A DNA stretch of 64,000 nucleotides from NCBI RefSeq assembly GCF_014490785.1, contig NZ_CP051488.1, positions 2,356,001 through 2,420,000 on the forward strand, written 5' to 3'. The translations under genes were made by a program, and so were the position numbers. This stretch comes from Kosakonia sp. SMBL-WEM22 (GTDB lineage Bacteria; Pseudomonadota; Gammaproteobacteria; Enterobacterales; Enterobacteriaceae). The notes below the pieces were generated by a model. The model did no database searches and was not told where the DNA came from. It was given only the letters and a program-made list of their open reading frames with translations. The stretch's first letter is position 1. Every line of letters starts with the position of its first letter. Below are positions 26,982 through 36,128 of the stretch, one piece after another.

Positions 26982-27456
26982 ACTAATCCCACGGTGGAAC
27001 GCGCCATCTATTGCCGCAGGCGCAAAGAGTATATTTATTTTCTTGAGGTGATGCCGTTATTTTTATTACCCACACATTTTCCATCAACTTGTGCAGTACG
27101 AAAAGCCATTGGATGAATTATTTTTTAAGCGGTGCTTAAAGCATGAAATTGTGTTTGTTATTATCTTGAAAAATAAAATGCAGTAAAAAATAGAGAGTAG
27201 AGCTAAGTAAAATCTTAAGCTAAATTATTGGTGGGCGATGTGGGAAAGATGCAATAAAACGCAACGGATAAAAAAAGTGTTTAACATTGGGCTGCGGACA
27301 AACGTTACGCACTTTGGAGAATTAATCTACTTCATTCTGCGATCACGCTAACAGATTGCCCTCTGTTCAACGAACGGGATGGTCAGATTATTGCTAGACT
27401 CCCGCGATGGCACCATCCATTCTGGTTCTTTGTGGGCATTTTGAGGGTAGTATCGC
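26982..27456. other. AT-rich divergent intergenic region
   Basis: This 475-base region separates the chemoreceptor and the BLUF-EAL gene. No ORF, RNA gene or clear operator is seen. TAAATATACT near 27030 on the minus strand is only a poor match to a flagellar sigma-28 promoter. TGCTAGACT at about 27392-27400 could be a -10 region for the BLUF gene. Confidence 0.4.
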
Positions 27457-28686
27457 GTGTTAGCGACTTTGATATACCGTAGCCGACTGAATCGGGCATT
27501 AATTCCCTCTCAACTGACTGCTATCGTCGAGCGAGCGAACCACAGCAACGCAACGTTGCAGGTGACGGGTATCTTACTGTTCGACGGCGAATATTTTTTG
27601 CAGGTTCTTGAAGGACCACTCGATTCGGTCAACAGCGTATTTGAGCGCATCAACACCGATATTCGCCACAGTAATATCGTTGAGCTGCTGCGTGACTTTG
27701 CGCCGCGCCGCCGCTTTGTCGATCGCGGTATGGTGCTGTTTGATCTGCGAACGGTGCAGCCTGCGGCGGTGTTACGCGCCGTCCTGCGCTTTGGCATGGT
27801 GCGCTATAACCAGGCGAGCAGCGATCGCGCCTACAAATTTATCCGCAATTTTATCTCTTCAGCCAATAACAACGGCGGTGTACGCAATACTTCGCCCAAC
27901 GAGTGGCGCTTTACGCACAAAGCCTCGCCGTTTAGCCAGGAGACACTGCCCATGCTCAATGGGCAGCCCTGTCAGTTTGCTTTTCAGCCGATTATCGAAC
28001 CGCTGCGCGGCAAAATCTCCTCGCTGGAGGCGTTGATCCGTGGGCCGGATGGCGGCAGTCCGCAGGACTATTTCGCGACCATTGCGCCTGAGAAACTGCA
28101 CGAAGCGGATCTCGCCTCCAAAGCCTGGGCGCTGGCGATGGCGCGACGCATCGGCATCGGCAACCACAAAATCGCCCTTAACCTGCTGCCGATGTCGCTG
28201 GTCAAGATCCCGGGCGCGGTGGATATGCTCCTGGGGCACATTGCACATAATAAGCTCAGCCCCGGGCAGATTATTGTCGAAGTGACGGAAGATGAGGTGA
28301 TCTCCAGCTATGACGAGTTCACCTGGGCGATTCGCCAGCTGCGCGCAGCGGGGATTGGGCTGGCGATTGATGACTTCGGCTCCGGGTTTGCCGGTCTGTC
28401 GCTGCTGGCAAAGTTTCAGCCCGATAAGCTGAAAATCGACCGCACCATCGTCACCGATATTCATCTCCATGGCCCGAAACAGGCGATCGTGAAAGCCATT
28501 CTCGAGTGCTGCGCCGAGCTGCAAATTAGCGTTGTCGCGGAGGGAGTCGAGAAGGTGGAGGAGTGGTGCTGGCTTGAAGCTGTCGGCGTCGAGCGTTTTC
28601 AGGGCTTCCTGTTTGCCCGCCCGATGCTCAATGGCGTCCCGGCGATTAACTGGCCTGAGCGCATTCCTGTAAACAAGCAAACCTGA
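27457..28686 (+). CDS. blrP1: BLUF-EAL blue-light-regulated c-di-GMP phosphodiesterase
   Basis: A 409-residue protein with an N-terminal BLUF flavin domain (residues 1-95; Tyr7 in LATLIYRS and TGILLFDGEYFLQVLEG) and a C-terminal EAL domain. Catalytic EAL residues look intact: SLEALIRG, the Asn in LNLLPM, EVTEDEV, AIDDFGSGFAGLSLL, LKIDRTIV and VAEGVE. E. coli BluF (YcgF) is degenerate at several of these positions (for example DHFGAG), whereas Klebsiella BlrP1 is an active light-stimulated phosphodiesterase of nearly the same size. This gene therefore looks like the BlrP1 type. GTG is the likely start. A diguanylate cyclase gene follows 88 bases downstream. Confidence 0.88.
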   Translation: MLATLIYRSRLNRALIPSQLTAIVERANHSNATLQVTGILLFDGEYFLQVLEGPLDSVNSVFERINTDIRHSNIVELLRDFAPRRRFVDRGMVLFDLRTVQPAAVLRAVLRFGMVRYNQASSDRAYKFIRNFISSANNNGGVRNTSPNEWRFTHKASPFSQETLPMLNGQPCQFAFQPIIEPLRGKISSLEALIRGPDGGSPQDYFATIAPEKLHEADLASKAWALAMARRIGIGNHKIALNLLPMSLVKIPGAVDMLLGHIAHNKLSPGQIIVEVTEDEVISSYDEFTWAIRQLRAAGIGLAIDDFGSGFAGLSLLAKFQPDKLKIDRTIVTDIHLHGPKQAIVKAILECCAELQISVVAEGVEKVEEWCWLEAVGVERFQGFLFARPMLNGVPAINWPERIPVNKQT

Positions 28687-28774
28687 TAGCCCGAAACGTT
28701 TAACCGGTTTGGCTTATGGATCATCGAGCTTCTATGCTTTACGTATTGACAGCGGATGTGACAAAGGAGCGTGG

Positions 28775-30325
28775 ATGAAATTTAGAAAGCAGCTCGCACG
28801 GAAACTGGCTCTCGAATCTTCGCTGGGGCGCAGTATCACCTTTTTTATTGTGACACTGCTGCTGGCCGGGGTGGCGACGACCACCTGGACGCTGACCCGC
28901 TCCTGGGAGCGCGCGGTCGAAGATATCGAGCGTGATGCGGTCAACCTGTCAATTTCGCAAGCGCGGCAAGCGGAAGATACCTTTTTACAGACGGAGCTGG
29001 TGCTACGGGATATTCGCCGTAATCTGCCGGTAGAGAACGTTGATCAGATCAATGCGCCACAGTTTGATATCTATCTCGCCGATCTGAAATCCCGCCTGCC
29101 GCAGCTGCATGGCCTGATGGTTTATGACGCTCAGGGCAATATGAAATCGACATCGTTTGGCAAAATCCCGGTGATGTCGAACAACAGCGACCGTGAATAT
29201 TTTATCTATCACCGCCGTAATGGCCACGGTAGCGTCCATATTGGTCATGTGATCCGTAGCCGCACAACCGGAGATTTAGTGATCCCGGTGTCGTTGCGCA
29301 TCAGCGACAAAGCGGGCGGCTTTGAAGGCATCTTGCTGGCAACGGTGAGGATCGACTACTTCCGCCATTTTTATGCCTACTTTGAGCTGGGTAACCGCGA
29401 CATGCTGGCGCTGCTGAACATTGATGGCACCGCCCTCTATGTGCGCCCCTATGGCGAGGAGATCATTAACCGTAATCTCTCCGCCAGCCCGCTCTTTACG
29501 CGAGAGCTGGCACGAAAAGATCGGGGTAACGGTACCTGGGTCTCCGCCCTCGATCACGTTGAGCGCACCTACGGTTTTGCCCGGCTTGAGCGTTACCCGC
29601 TGGTGGTCGCTGCCGGTTACGACAGACCGGCGCTGTGGAACAGATGGTTGCAGGAGAGCCTGCCGGATTTGGTGCTTAACGGCATGCTGCTGCTCGGCAC
29701 GCTGTTGATGGGTTCGATTATTTTTCGCCAGGTGCGGCTCAATGTGCGTAACCAGACCGAGCTTGCGGTGCTGCGTGATGAGCTGACCAGTATTAACCAT
29801 ACCCTGCAACTGATGGCGCTGGCCGATGGGCTGACCGGGCTTGCGAACCGTCGTCAGTTCGATCTCTTTTTAAGTAAAAGCCTGAAGGCCTCTGCGCTGA
29901 CGGAAAAGCCGGTGGCGCTGATCATGATCGATATTGACTATTTCAAGCGCTATAACGATTTTTACGGCCATGTCGCCGGGGATAACTGTCTGCGGATGGT
30001 GGGGGAGATCCTGCAAAAGCTTAAACTGCGCCCGAATGATTTGATTGCACGCTACGGCGGCGAGGAGTTCGCGATTATTCTGCCGGATACCGGGCCTGAG
30101 GCGGCACTGTTTGTTGCCCGTCAGGCGGTGACCGCGGTGCGTAATGCGCAAATCCCCCATGTGAAGACCAGTGCCCAGCAGAGCATTGTCACCATCAGTG
30201 CCGGGTGTTATAGCCTGGTTGCCGATAAAAATTACGATGACGCCATTCGCCTGAAAGAGGGGGCGGATAAAGCGCTCTATCAGGCGAAAATTGATGGGCG
30301 CGATCGGGCGCTCTCTGCCTCCTGA
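28775..30325 (+). CDS. membrane diguanylate cyclase with periplasmic sensor domain
   Basis: A 516-residue protein. A helix at about residues 20-42 is followed by a periplasmic domain of the dCACHE-like kind (DREYFIYHRRNGHGSVHIGHVIRS), a second helix near 300-320 and a GGDEF domain. The active loop is ARYGGEEFAIILPD, and an inhibitory RxxD site (RPND) lies exactly five residues before it, so product feedback is expected. ATG at 28775 follows AAAGGAG and is preferred to earlier in-frame starts. It lies just downstream of the BLUF-EAL gene, so opposing enzymes of c-di-GMP turnover are adjacent. Confidence 0.87.
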   Translation: MKFRKQLARKLALESSLGRSITFFIVTLLLAGVATTTWTLTRSWERAVEDIERDAVNLSISQARQAEDTFLQTELVLRDIRRNLPVENVDQINAPQFDIYLADLKSRLPQLHGLMVYDAQGNMKSTSFGKIPVMSNNSDREYFIYHRRNGHGSVHIGHVIRSRTTGDLVIPVSLRISDKAGGFEGILLATVRIDYFRHFYAYFELGNRDMLALLNIDGTALYVRPYGEEIINRNLSASPLFTRELARKDRGNGTWVSALDHVERTYGFARLERYPLVVAAGYDRPALWNRWLQESLPDLVLNGMLLLGTLLMGSIIFRQVRLNVRNQTELAVLRDELTSINHTLQLMALADGLTGLANRRQFDLFLSKSLKASALTEKPVALIMIDIDYFKRYNDFYGHVAGDNCLRMVGEILQKLKLRPNDLIARYGGEEFAIILPDTGPEAALFVARQAVTAVRNAQIPHVKTSAQQSIVTISAGCYSLVADKNYDDAIRLKEGADKALYQAKIDGRDRALSAS

Positions 30326-30335
30326 TATAAGATCT

Positions 30336-30412
30336 TGCCGGGTGGCGCTACGCTTACCCGGCCTGGGACTGCAATTCCCTGTATGCCTGATAAGACGAAG
30401 TCGCCATCAGGT
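30336..30412. repeat. BIME-like REP pair
   Basis: GCCGGGTGGCGCTACGCTTA (about 30337-30356) and the oppositely oriented GCCTGATAAGACGAAGTCGC (about 30384-30403) form a REP pair in the gap before the TPP-enzyme gene. Confidence 0.75.
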
Positions 30413-30492
30413 GATCTGCATGCTTACCCAACCTGCAAATTCATCATCGACTACCCTTAATGTTTCTAATGAAGCTGCAAGGAGAAAGCACG

Positions 30493-32271
30493 ATGAGCAT
30501 GAAGACCAGCGATTTCTTCGTTCAGCGCCTGAAAGAGTGGGGCGTGACACGTATTTATGGTTACCCGGGAGACGGTATCAACGGCGTGCTCGGGGCAATT
30601 CAGCGCGCGAATAAATCCGGCGACGGCATTGAATTTATCCAGGTTCGTCATGAAGAGATGGCGGCCTTTATGGCGGTTGGCCATGCCAAATTTACCGGCG
30701 AGCTGGGTGTCTGTCTCTCCACCGGCGGCCCGGGGGCGACCCATATGTTGACGGGCCTTTACGACGCTAAGATGGATCACGCCCCGGTGCTGGCGATTGC
30801 TGGTCAGGCGGAGACCACCGCGCGCGGGGCGAGCTATCAGCAGGAGATGAACCTCGATCGCGTCTTCTCCGACGTTGCCAATTTCGTTCAGGAAGCGGCA
30901 ACGCCTGCGCAGGTGCGTCATCTGGTGGATCGCGGTGTGCGCGTGGCGATGGCGCAGAATGGCGTCGGGGTGGTCATTATCCCGAAAGATGTTCAGGATG
31001 AACCCTGGCAGGCTCCGCAGCATGCCCACGGATTTACCCACTCCGGTTCGGGCTATCAACGTCCGCGCGTTATTCCTCATCAGGTCGATCTGCAGCGCGC
31101 CGCTGAGGTGCTGAATGCCGGTAAAAAAGTGGCGATTCTGATTGGCGCGGGTGCGCGCGGTGCGGCCGTGGAAGTGGTGCAGGCGGCGAATGTGCTGGGT
31201 GCTGGCGTGGCGAAAGCGCTGCTCGGTAAGGATGTGCTGCCCGACGACGCGCCGTTTGTTACCGGCTCGATTGGCCTGCTTGGCACGGAACCCTCCTGGA
31301 AGCTGATGCAGGAGTGCGACACGCTGCTGATGATCGGCAGCGGTTTCCCGTGGACCGAATTTTTGCCGCCGGAGGGCAGCGCCCGCGCCGTGCAGATTGA
31401 TATCGATCCGGCAATGCTGGGGCTGCGTTACCCCTGCGAAGTCAATCTTCACGGCGATTCGGCTGAGACATTACGCGCCTTGTTGCCGCTGCTGGAGCAG
31501 AAAACCGACCGCAGCTGGCAGGAGTCGATTGCCAAAAATGTGCAGAGCTGGTGGGAGCTGATGGAACAGCGCGCGATGGCACCGGCGAACCCGGTCAACC
31601 CGCAGCGCGTAGTGTGGGAGATGTCGCCGCTGCTGCCGGATGACGCGATTGTCACTTCGGACTCAGGCTCGTGCGCTAACTGGTTTGCCCGCGATTACCG
31701 CGTTAAGCAGGGGCAGCGCGCGTCGCTCTCTGGCGGCCTGGCCTGTATGGGCGCGGCGGTGCCCTATGCGATTGCGGCGAAATTTGCCGCGCCGGAGAAG
31801 GTGGTGGTCGCGCTGGTGGGCGATGGGGCAATGCAGATGAACAATATGGCAGAGCTGATCACCATTCAGAAGTACTGGCAGCAGTGGGCGGATCCGCGGC
31901 TGGTGATCTGCGTCTTCAATAACCAGGATCTCAACCAGGTAACCTGGGAGCAGCGGGTGATGGAGGGCAATCCGCGCTTTGAGGCGACCCAGCAGTTGCC
32001 GGATGTGCGTTATGCCGAGTTTGCGCAATCACTGGGTCTGGGCGGGATTTTTGTTGATAACCCGGATGCGCTCTCAACCGTCTGGCAGCAGGCCTTGCAA
32101 TCCGACCGCCCGGTGGTGCTGGAGGTGAAGACGGATCCGGAAGTGGCACCGTTGCCGCCGCATATCACTTTCAAGCAGGCGAAAGCCTTTATGGCCTCAA
32201 TGGCGAAGGGCGATCGCGGCGCCGTGCAGGTGATCAGCGACACCGCCAGCCAGCTTTTCCATAAGAAGTAA
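30493..32271 (+). CDS. thiamine-pyrophosphate-dependent enzyme (pyruvate oxidase/acetolactate synthase-like)
   Basis: A 592-residue enzyme of the POX/ALS family. The N-terminal pyrimidine-binding domain contains the catalytic glutamate in VRHEEMAAFMAVGHAKFTG. A central Rossmann domain (ILIGAGARGA) and a C-terminal TPP domain follow, with the metal motif GDGAMQMNNMAELITIQ. It resembles the group typified by Bacillus YdaP, distinct from E. coli PoxB since no C-terminal lipid-binding tail is evident. Its true substrate (pyruvate or another 2-oxoacid) is not fixed by sequence. ATG at 30493 follows AAGGAGAAAG. It is monocistronic, with a strong terminator. Confidence 0.85.
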   Translation: MSMKTSDFFVQRLKEWGVTRIYGYPGDGINGVLGAIQRANKSGDGIEFIQVRHEEMAAFMAVGHAKFTGELGVCLSTGGPGATHMLTGLYDAKMDHAPVLAIAGQAETTARGASYQQEMNLDRVFSDVANFVQEAATPAQVRHLVDRGVRVAMAQNGVGVVIIPKDVQDEPWQAPQHAHGFTHSGSGYQRPRVIPHQVDLQRAAEVLNAGKKVAILIGAGARGAAVEVVQAANVLGAGVAKALLGKDVLPDDAPFVTGSIGLLGTEPSWKLMQECDTLLMIGSGFPWTEFLPPEGSARAVQIDIDPAMLGLRYPCEVNLHGDSAETLRALLPLLEQKTDRSWQESIAKNVQSWWELMEQRAMAPANPVNPQRVVWEMSPLLPDDAIVTSDSGSCANWFARDYRVKQGQRASLSGGLACMGAAVPYAIAAKFAAPEKVVVALVGDGAMQMNNMAELITIQKYWQQWADPRLVICVFNNQDLNQVTWEQRVMEGNPRFEATQQLPDVRYAEFAQSLGLGGIFVDNPDALSTVWQQALQSDRPVVLEVKTDPEVAPLPPHITFKQAKAFMASMAKGDRGAVQVISDTASQLFHKK

Positions 32272-32275
32272 TGAA

Positions 32276-32308
32276 AAAGCCCGGTGACATGATTGTCGCC
32301 GGGCTTTT
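32276..32308 (+). terminator. terminator after the TPP enzyme
   Basis: The stem AAAGCCCGGTGAC and GTCGCCGGGCTTT (one G-T pair) around ATGATT ends in TTTTG. It starts five bases after the stop codon and is symmetrical enough to work for both convergent genes. Confidence 0.88.
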
Positions 32309-32316
32309 GTCTGAGT

Positions 32317-32348
32317 GCCTGATGGCGGCTTCGCCTTATCAGGCCTAC
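32317..32348. repeat. single REP element
   Basis: TGCCTGATGGCGGCTTCGCC followed by TTATCAGGCCTA forms a classical REP palindrome between the convergent TPP-enzyme and hydrolase genes. Confidence 0.8.
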
Positions 32349-32359
32349 AGAGTGGGTAC

Positions 32360-33181
32360 TCAAATCTTCTGCAAAAAGGCCAGCAGATCGTTGTTAAGCT
32401 GATCCTGATGGGTCACGGCAAAGCCGTGCGGACCATTGTCATACACCTTCAACTCTGCACCGGGGATCATCTCGGCTGAGAGCTTACCGGTCGCCTCAAA
32501 CGGTACCACCTGGTCATTGCTGCCATGAATCACCAGCGTCGGTACATCGACTTTTTTAATGTCTTCGCGGAAGTCGGTCTCCGAGAACGCGGTAACGCAA
32601 TCAATCGTCCCTTTCAGGGATGCAAGCAGGGCGATATTTAGCGTTTGTGTCAGCACACCATCAGAGACCTTCTGTCCGGCGTTAAGCCCATAGAAGGACG
32701 TGGCGAAATCACTAATATACTGCGCGCGATCTTTGCGCAGGCCCGCTTTAATCTCATCAAATACGCTCTTATCAACCCCCTCAGGGTGGTCATCCGTTTT
32801 GCCAAAAATGGGGGTGACGGCGCCCAGCAGTGCCAGGCCTGCCACGCGGGATGTGCCATAGCGACCAATGTAACGCGCCACATCGCCGCCGCCCATGGAG
32901 AAGCCGACCAGCGTGACATCATGCAGATCCAGTGCGGTGATCAGATCGTTAATGTCGGAGGCAAAGGTATCGTAATCATAGCCATTCCACGGCTGCTCAG
33001 AACGGCCAAAGCCGCGGCGATCATAAGCAATAACCCGGTAACCGCGTTCGGCGAGGAAATTAAGCTGGCTCTCCCACATATCACCATCCAGCGGCCAACC
33101 GTGGCTGAACAGCACCGGTTTACCTGAACCCCAATCTTTGTAGTAGATCTGCGTTCCATCTTGCGTTTTGATAGTACTCAT
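32360..33181 (-). CDS. alpha/beta hydrolase, non-haem haloperoxidase/arylesterase type
   Basis: A 273-residue cytoplasmic alpha/beta hydrolase. The triad is visible: Ser95 in the nucleophile elbow GFSMGGG, Asp223 in HGSNDQVVP and His252 in GPHGFAVTH. The oxyanion region is SHGWPLDGDMW. The overall pattern, including YDRRGFGRSEQPW, is that of bacterial cofactor-free chloroperoxidases, which act physiologically as esterases or perhydrolases. Physiological substrate unknown. Confidence 0.87.
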   Translation of the reverse strand: MSTIKTQDGTQIYYKDWGSGKPVLFSHGWPLDGDMWESQLNFLAERGYRVIAYDRRGFGRSEQPWNGYDYDTFASDINDLITALDLHDVTLVGFSMGGGDVARYIGRYGTSRVAGLALLGAVTPIFGKTDDHPEGVDKSVFDEIKAGLRKDRAQYISDFATSFYGLNAGQKVSDGVLTQTLNIALLASLKGTIDCVTAFSETDFREDIKKVDVPTLVIHGSNDQVVPFEATGKLSAEMIPGAELKVYDNGPHGFAVTHQDQLNNDLLAFLQKI

Positions 33182-33348
33182 TGCCTTACCTCATCGTTGA
33201 GTGGTGACACATTCTTGCTAGTTATTCATTAATGTTCGTATCGCGGCAGATTCGCCTCGCGTTTCGAATCACTCACGTAAAACTGTAGCAGCCCATTGCG
33301 CGCGTGCAGAACGCGCGGATGGAATCGGAGGATCCGTAAGGAGAGAGG

Positions 33349-33828
33349 ATGGAGATCAGGTTGGCACAACCCGAAGAAGCGCCGGCTATCTGGCGTGTTC
33401 GTAATGCGGCGATCCGCCACGGCTGCAAAGGGGTCTATGGAGATGAGGTTATTGCCGCCTGGACGCCGGAGGCGATGCCACAGGGGCAGGTGGCAATGAT
33501 TAATGAGAACCCCTTTTATGTCGCGCTATCTGCAGAGGGGCAGCCGCTGGCAACTGGCTTTTTTGATGTTGCCACCGGCAGTATCGAGGCGATCTTTACC
33601 TTGCCGGAGTGGGAAGGGCACGGGTTGGCAACGCGTATCATGGCGGCTCTGAAACAGGAGGCACTCAAGCGAGGGTTTTGCTCTCTTCGGCTTGCGGCAA
33701 CGCCTAACGCCTGCAACTTCTATCAAAAGCGCGGGTTTACAGTAGTGCGCGAGAGTATCTACCACTCGAAACTGGCGGGGGCGGATCTACGCTGTATTGA
33801 GATGGTTTGTCACCTGAATGGAGAGTGA
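33349..33828 (+). CDS. GNAT-family N-acetyltransferase
   Basis: A 159-residue protein of the GNAT fold. It starts MEIRLAQPEEAPAIWRVR, has the acetyl-CoA loop region in LPEWEGHGLATRIMAALKQEA and ends the domain with LAATPNACNFYQKRGF. Ribosome site AAGGAGAG precedes the ATG. Its stop overlaps the methyltransferase start region (TGATGATG), so the two are co-translated. Acceptor unknown. Confidence 0.85.
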   Translation: MEIRLAQPEEAPAIWRVRNAAIRHGCKGVYGDEVIAAWTPEAMPQGQVAMINENPFYVALSAEGQPLATGFFDVATGSIEAIFTLPEWEGHGLATRIMAALKQEALKRGFCSLRLAATPNACNFYQKRGFTVVRESIYHSKLAGADLRCIEMVCHLNGE

Positions 33829-33830
33829 TG

Positions 33831-34439
33831 ATGAGTACCCAAGCCGCAGAGGAGATTCTTGCGCTCTATCAGCGCCATGCCGCGGCCTTTGCAGATCAGC
33901 GTTCACGGGCGCTGTTTGAAAAAACGTGGCTGGAGAAATTCGCGGCACTGTTACCCCCACAGGGGCGAGTCGTGGATATCGGTTGCGGGAATGGTCAGCC
34001 CATTGCGGGCTGGCTGATTGCGCAGGGTTTTCAGCTAACAGGTGTTGATGGCGCGCCCGCAATGATCGATCGCGCCCGTGAGGATTTCCCGCATCAACGC
34101 TGGCTGTTGCGGGATATGCGCCAGCTGGAGCTGGGGGAGACTTTTGACGGCCTTATCGCCTGGGACAGCTTTTTTCATCTGACGCAAGGCGATCAAAAGC
34201 TGATGTTCAGCCGCTTTGAACAGCACAGCCATGCAGGCAGCGTCCTGATGTTTACCAGCGGGCCGGAAGAGGGCGAAGCACTCGGTCAGATGGAGGGAGA
34301 AACGCTCTATCATGCCAGCCTCGCACCGCAGACATATCGCATGCTGCCGGCGGAGATTGGCTTTGAGGTGGTAGAGGTGGTGCTAAACGATCCGCACTGC
34401 ACCGGGCATTCCGTCTGGCTGGCGCAGCGTAAGAGGTAA
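33831..34439 (+). CDS. SAM-dependent class I methyltransferase
   Basis: A 202-residue protein with the SAM-binding motif VVDIGCGNGQPIAGWL, the acidic residue in LTGVDGAPAMIDRAR and a post-motif FDGLIAWDSFFHLT. The methyl acceptor is unknown. The start could be the ATG at 33828 or that at 33831; both overlap or abut the GNAT stop. Confidence 0.83.
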   Translation: MSTQAAEEILALYQRHAAAFADQRSRALFEKTWLEKFAALLPPQGRVVDIGCGNGQPIAGWLIAQGFQLTGVDGAPAMIDRAREDFPHQRWLLRDMRQLELGETFDGLIAWDSFFHLTQGDQKLMFSRFEQHSHAGSVLMFTSGPEEGEALGQMEGETLYHASLAPQTYRMLPAEIGFEVVEVVLNDPHCTGHSVWLAQRKR

Positions 34440-34445
34440 GTTAAG

Positions 34446-34466
34446 AAAAGGGGCGTTTCCGCCCCT
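34446..34466. terminator. terminator hairpin
   Basis: The stem AGGGGCG-TTTC-CGCCCCT is flanked by AAAA on the left. This is a good terminator for leftward transcription of the small genes at 34475-34682 and perhaps also ends the GNAT-methyltransferase operon. Confidence 0.7.
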
Positions 34467-34474
34467 GATATCGC

Positions 34475-34558
34475 TTATCTGATGATCTTTATGTTTTTCG
34501 ACAGTGGCTCAATCACCGTCGAGACCATAACAAAGCAGAGCGCGCAGAAGCCGGTCAT
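34475..34558 (-). CDS. possible 27-residue hydrophobic small protein or gene remnant
   Basis: ATG at 34558 to TAA at 34475 encodes a peptide with a hydrophobic stretch (CALCFVMVSTVI) and a charged tail. The ribosome site is only GGGAACG. The frame stays open for more than 20 codons upstream without an ATG, so it may be the tail of a decayed membrane-protein gene. Confidence 0.3.
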   Translation of the reverse strand: MTGFCALCFVMVSTVIEPLSKNIKIIR

Positions 34559-34604
34559 CGCCACGTTCCCAAGCGCCGCATGGGCGCGGCGCTGAAATGT
34601 GCGA

Positions 34605-34682
34605 TTAACGCTTACGCTTGCTTATTGCCATAACGATGACAACCACTAACGCTGCTCCGCAAATCATTCCTAAAGTATGCAT
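34605..34682 (-). CDS. 25-residue single-helix membrane peptide
   Basis: ATG at 34682 follows AAGAGGAAGAG. The product has one transmembrane helix (MICGAALVVVIVMAI) and a basic C-terminus, SKRKR, typical of enterobacterial small inner-membrane proteins. The good ribosome site and compact hydrophobic-plus-basic layout support a real gene. No name recognised. Confidence 0.5.
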   Translation of the reverse strand: MHTLGMICGAALVVVIVMAISKRKR

Positions 34683-34897
34683 CTCTTCCTCTTATCTCTC
34701 TATAACACCTGTTTCAGATAAGCGAAGAAGTATAGCCAGTAACGCCTTAAGGTAATACCTGGCCTCCTATAATTAGGGGGGAGCCGTGTTTATCTTTTAC
34801 TGCTGATAGTGACGCGGCGTAATTACACCCCTCTGGTCAGGTTGCCACCAGAAATATTCCGCTTTATGGTTAGTTTTTTCTGACAGAAGAGACGGTC

Positions 34898-35551
34898 ATG
34901 TTTGTCTGGTTTCTGGTCGCACTTTGCTGTGCACTGGGCTTCGCTTGTCTGGTGCGTTTCTATTTGCTCTGCACATCGGTATTGTCAAAGCAGGCCGCCT
35001 CGCTGCTTGGTAAACTCTGGCCGTTGGTGCTCGCGTTGGTGCTTTTTTTCGCCAAAATGTCTGCCAGCGCTATTTTACTGGAGTCCTGGGATATTTCCGC
35101 CGCGCAAATGCCTTATACCACGTGGTGCCTGACGCTATTTATGGCGGCCTTTATCGCTTTCAATATCGCCTATTTTTTAATTATGGTGATTACAGGGGTG
35201 ATGGAAACCAGCGTGCGGCGACGTAAAAAACGCGTTGCACTGCCGATGAGCAGCCAGATATTTCTGGTGGTTGCGTTCGCCTGCGTCATGCCGGGATTAA
35301 TGATGGCGAATGTTCGTACTCTTGGCGGTGCGCTGGTAAATACATTTTATCAATTCGATACGCGCAGCACATTTCGGTGCGGCGATCGCTATCAGACGAT
35401 TGATGAACTTGGCGAAAAAGCGCGTTATTTAGCGGTGGGTATTAATCAGTACCGTGGCTTTTTCCTGAAGGACGGGGATTTACACGGCGTGGTCGTGAGA
35501 TGTACCACTGGCGATAAATTTACCCGTTATCTTAGCTTTTCAAGCTGCTGA
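34898..35551 (+). CDS. four-helix membrane protein of unknown function
   Basis: A 217-residue protein with predicted helices at about residues 3-25, 40-62, 80-104 and 119-140 and a C-terminal soluble part of about 75 residues (FRCGDRYQTIDELGEKARYLAVG). A basic loop, SVRRRKKR, separates helices three and four. AGAAGAGACGG precedes the ATG at moderate spacing. No family is recognised. The tail has two or three cysteines and may be periplasmic. Confidence 0.65.
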   Translation: MFVWFLVALCCALGFACLVRFYLLCTSVLSKQAASLLGKLWPLVLALVLFFAKMSASAILLESWDISAAQMPYTTWCLTLFMAAFIAFNIAYFLIMVITGVMETSVRRRKKRVALPMSSQIFLVVAFACVMPGLMMANVRTLGGALVNTFYQFDTRSTFRCGDRYQTIDELGEKARYLAVGINQYRGFFLKDGDLHGVVVRCTTGDKFTRYLSFSSC

Positions 35552-36128
35552 GGATCGTGGGTGGCCATTTTTTTGGCAACCACGGTGCTTAGGGCAAAGC
35601 TTTTTTTTATGTAGTTCATCATTGAACGCGAAGGTAAATCCTCTGGTAATGATTGATTGTATTAAGCTCAAAACGTCTTTTCCAGACATGTGTTTTGGTA
35701 GGTTTTTTAGGGTATAGCTTCGATAAGCCAATGCCCAGTAATATTGCTAACGAACTCTGCGAGGCTAACACTAAGTCAATGATTTAGAGGATTATTGCAG
35801 AACAACGCACATATAACGCATATACATTCTGCCTGCAGATCGCCCAATTTAGGCAGGGCTCGGCGGTAAAAAACGGCTTCTGGATGCAGAATGGCATAAC
35901 TATCATGGTGACTCAAAGCAACCCATCGTGGCGGCAAAATGCCAGAAACTGATTCCCTCCGCTTTAGTGCGTATAATGTATATTATGTTAAATATGGTGG
36001 GTTTGTTCTTAAGTTCATGAGTTCCTCTCTTTTCAGGAACTTACCGATGAATCAGTCAGTTGCCAAAGTTTAGTTGTGGACTTACGATGACTTCATAACG
36101 CAAAAATTACGGGGCATCCGCTAAGTTC
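35552..36128. other. left junction of accessory region; no intact gene
   Basis: An imperfect hairpin with a T-rich loop at 35556-35584 follows the membrane-protein stop and probably terminates it. Beyond this the sequence becomes AT-rich. A minus-strand fragment (about 35590-35745), with the residues LAYRSYTLKNLPKHM, has an in-frame stop upstream and no start, and looks like a gene tail. AGTTCCT and AGGAACT form an inverted repeat at about 36022-36044. Confidence 0.4.

Noticed and set aside
26982..27456. Sigma-28 promoter for the chemoreceptor
   Set aside because: The TAAA element has no matching GCCGATAA at the right spacing.
34475..34558. Confident small gene
   Set aside because: Kept only at low confidence; the open frame extends upstream without a start and may be a gene tail.
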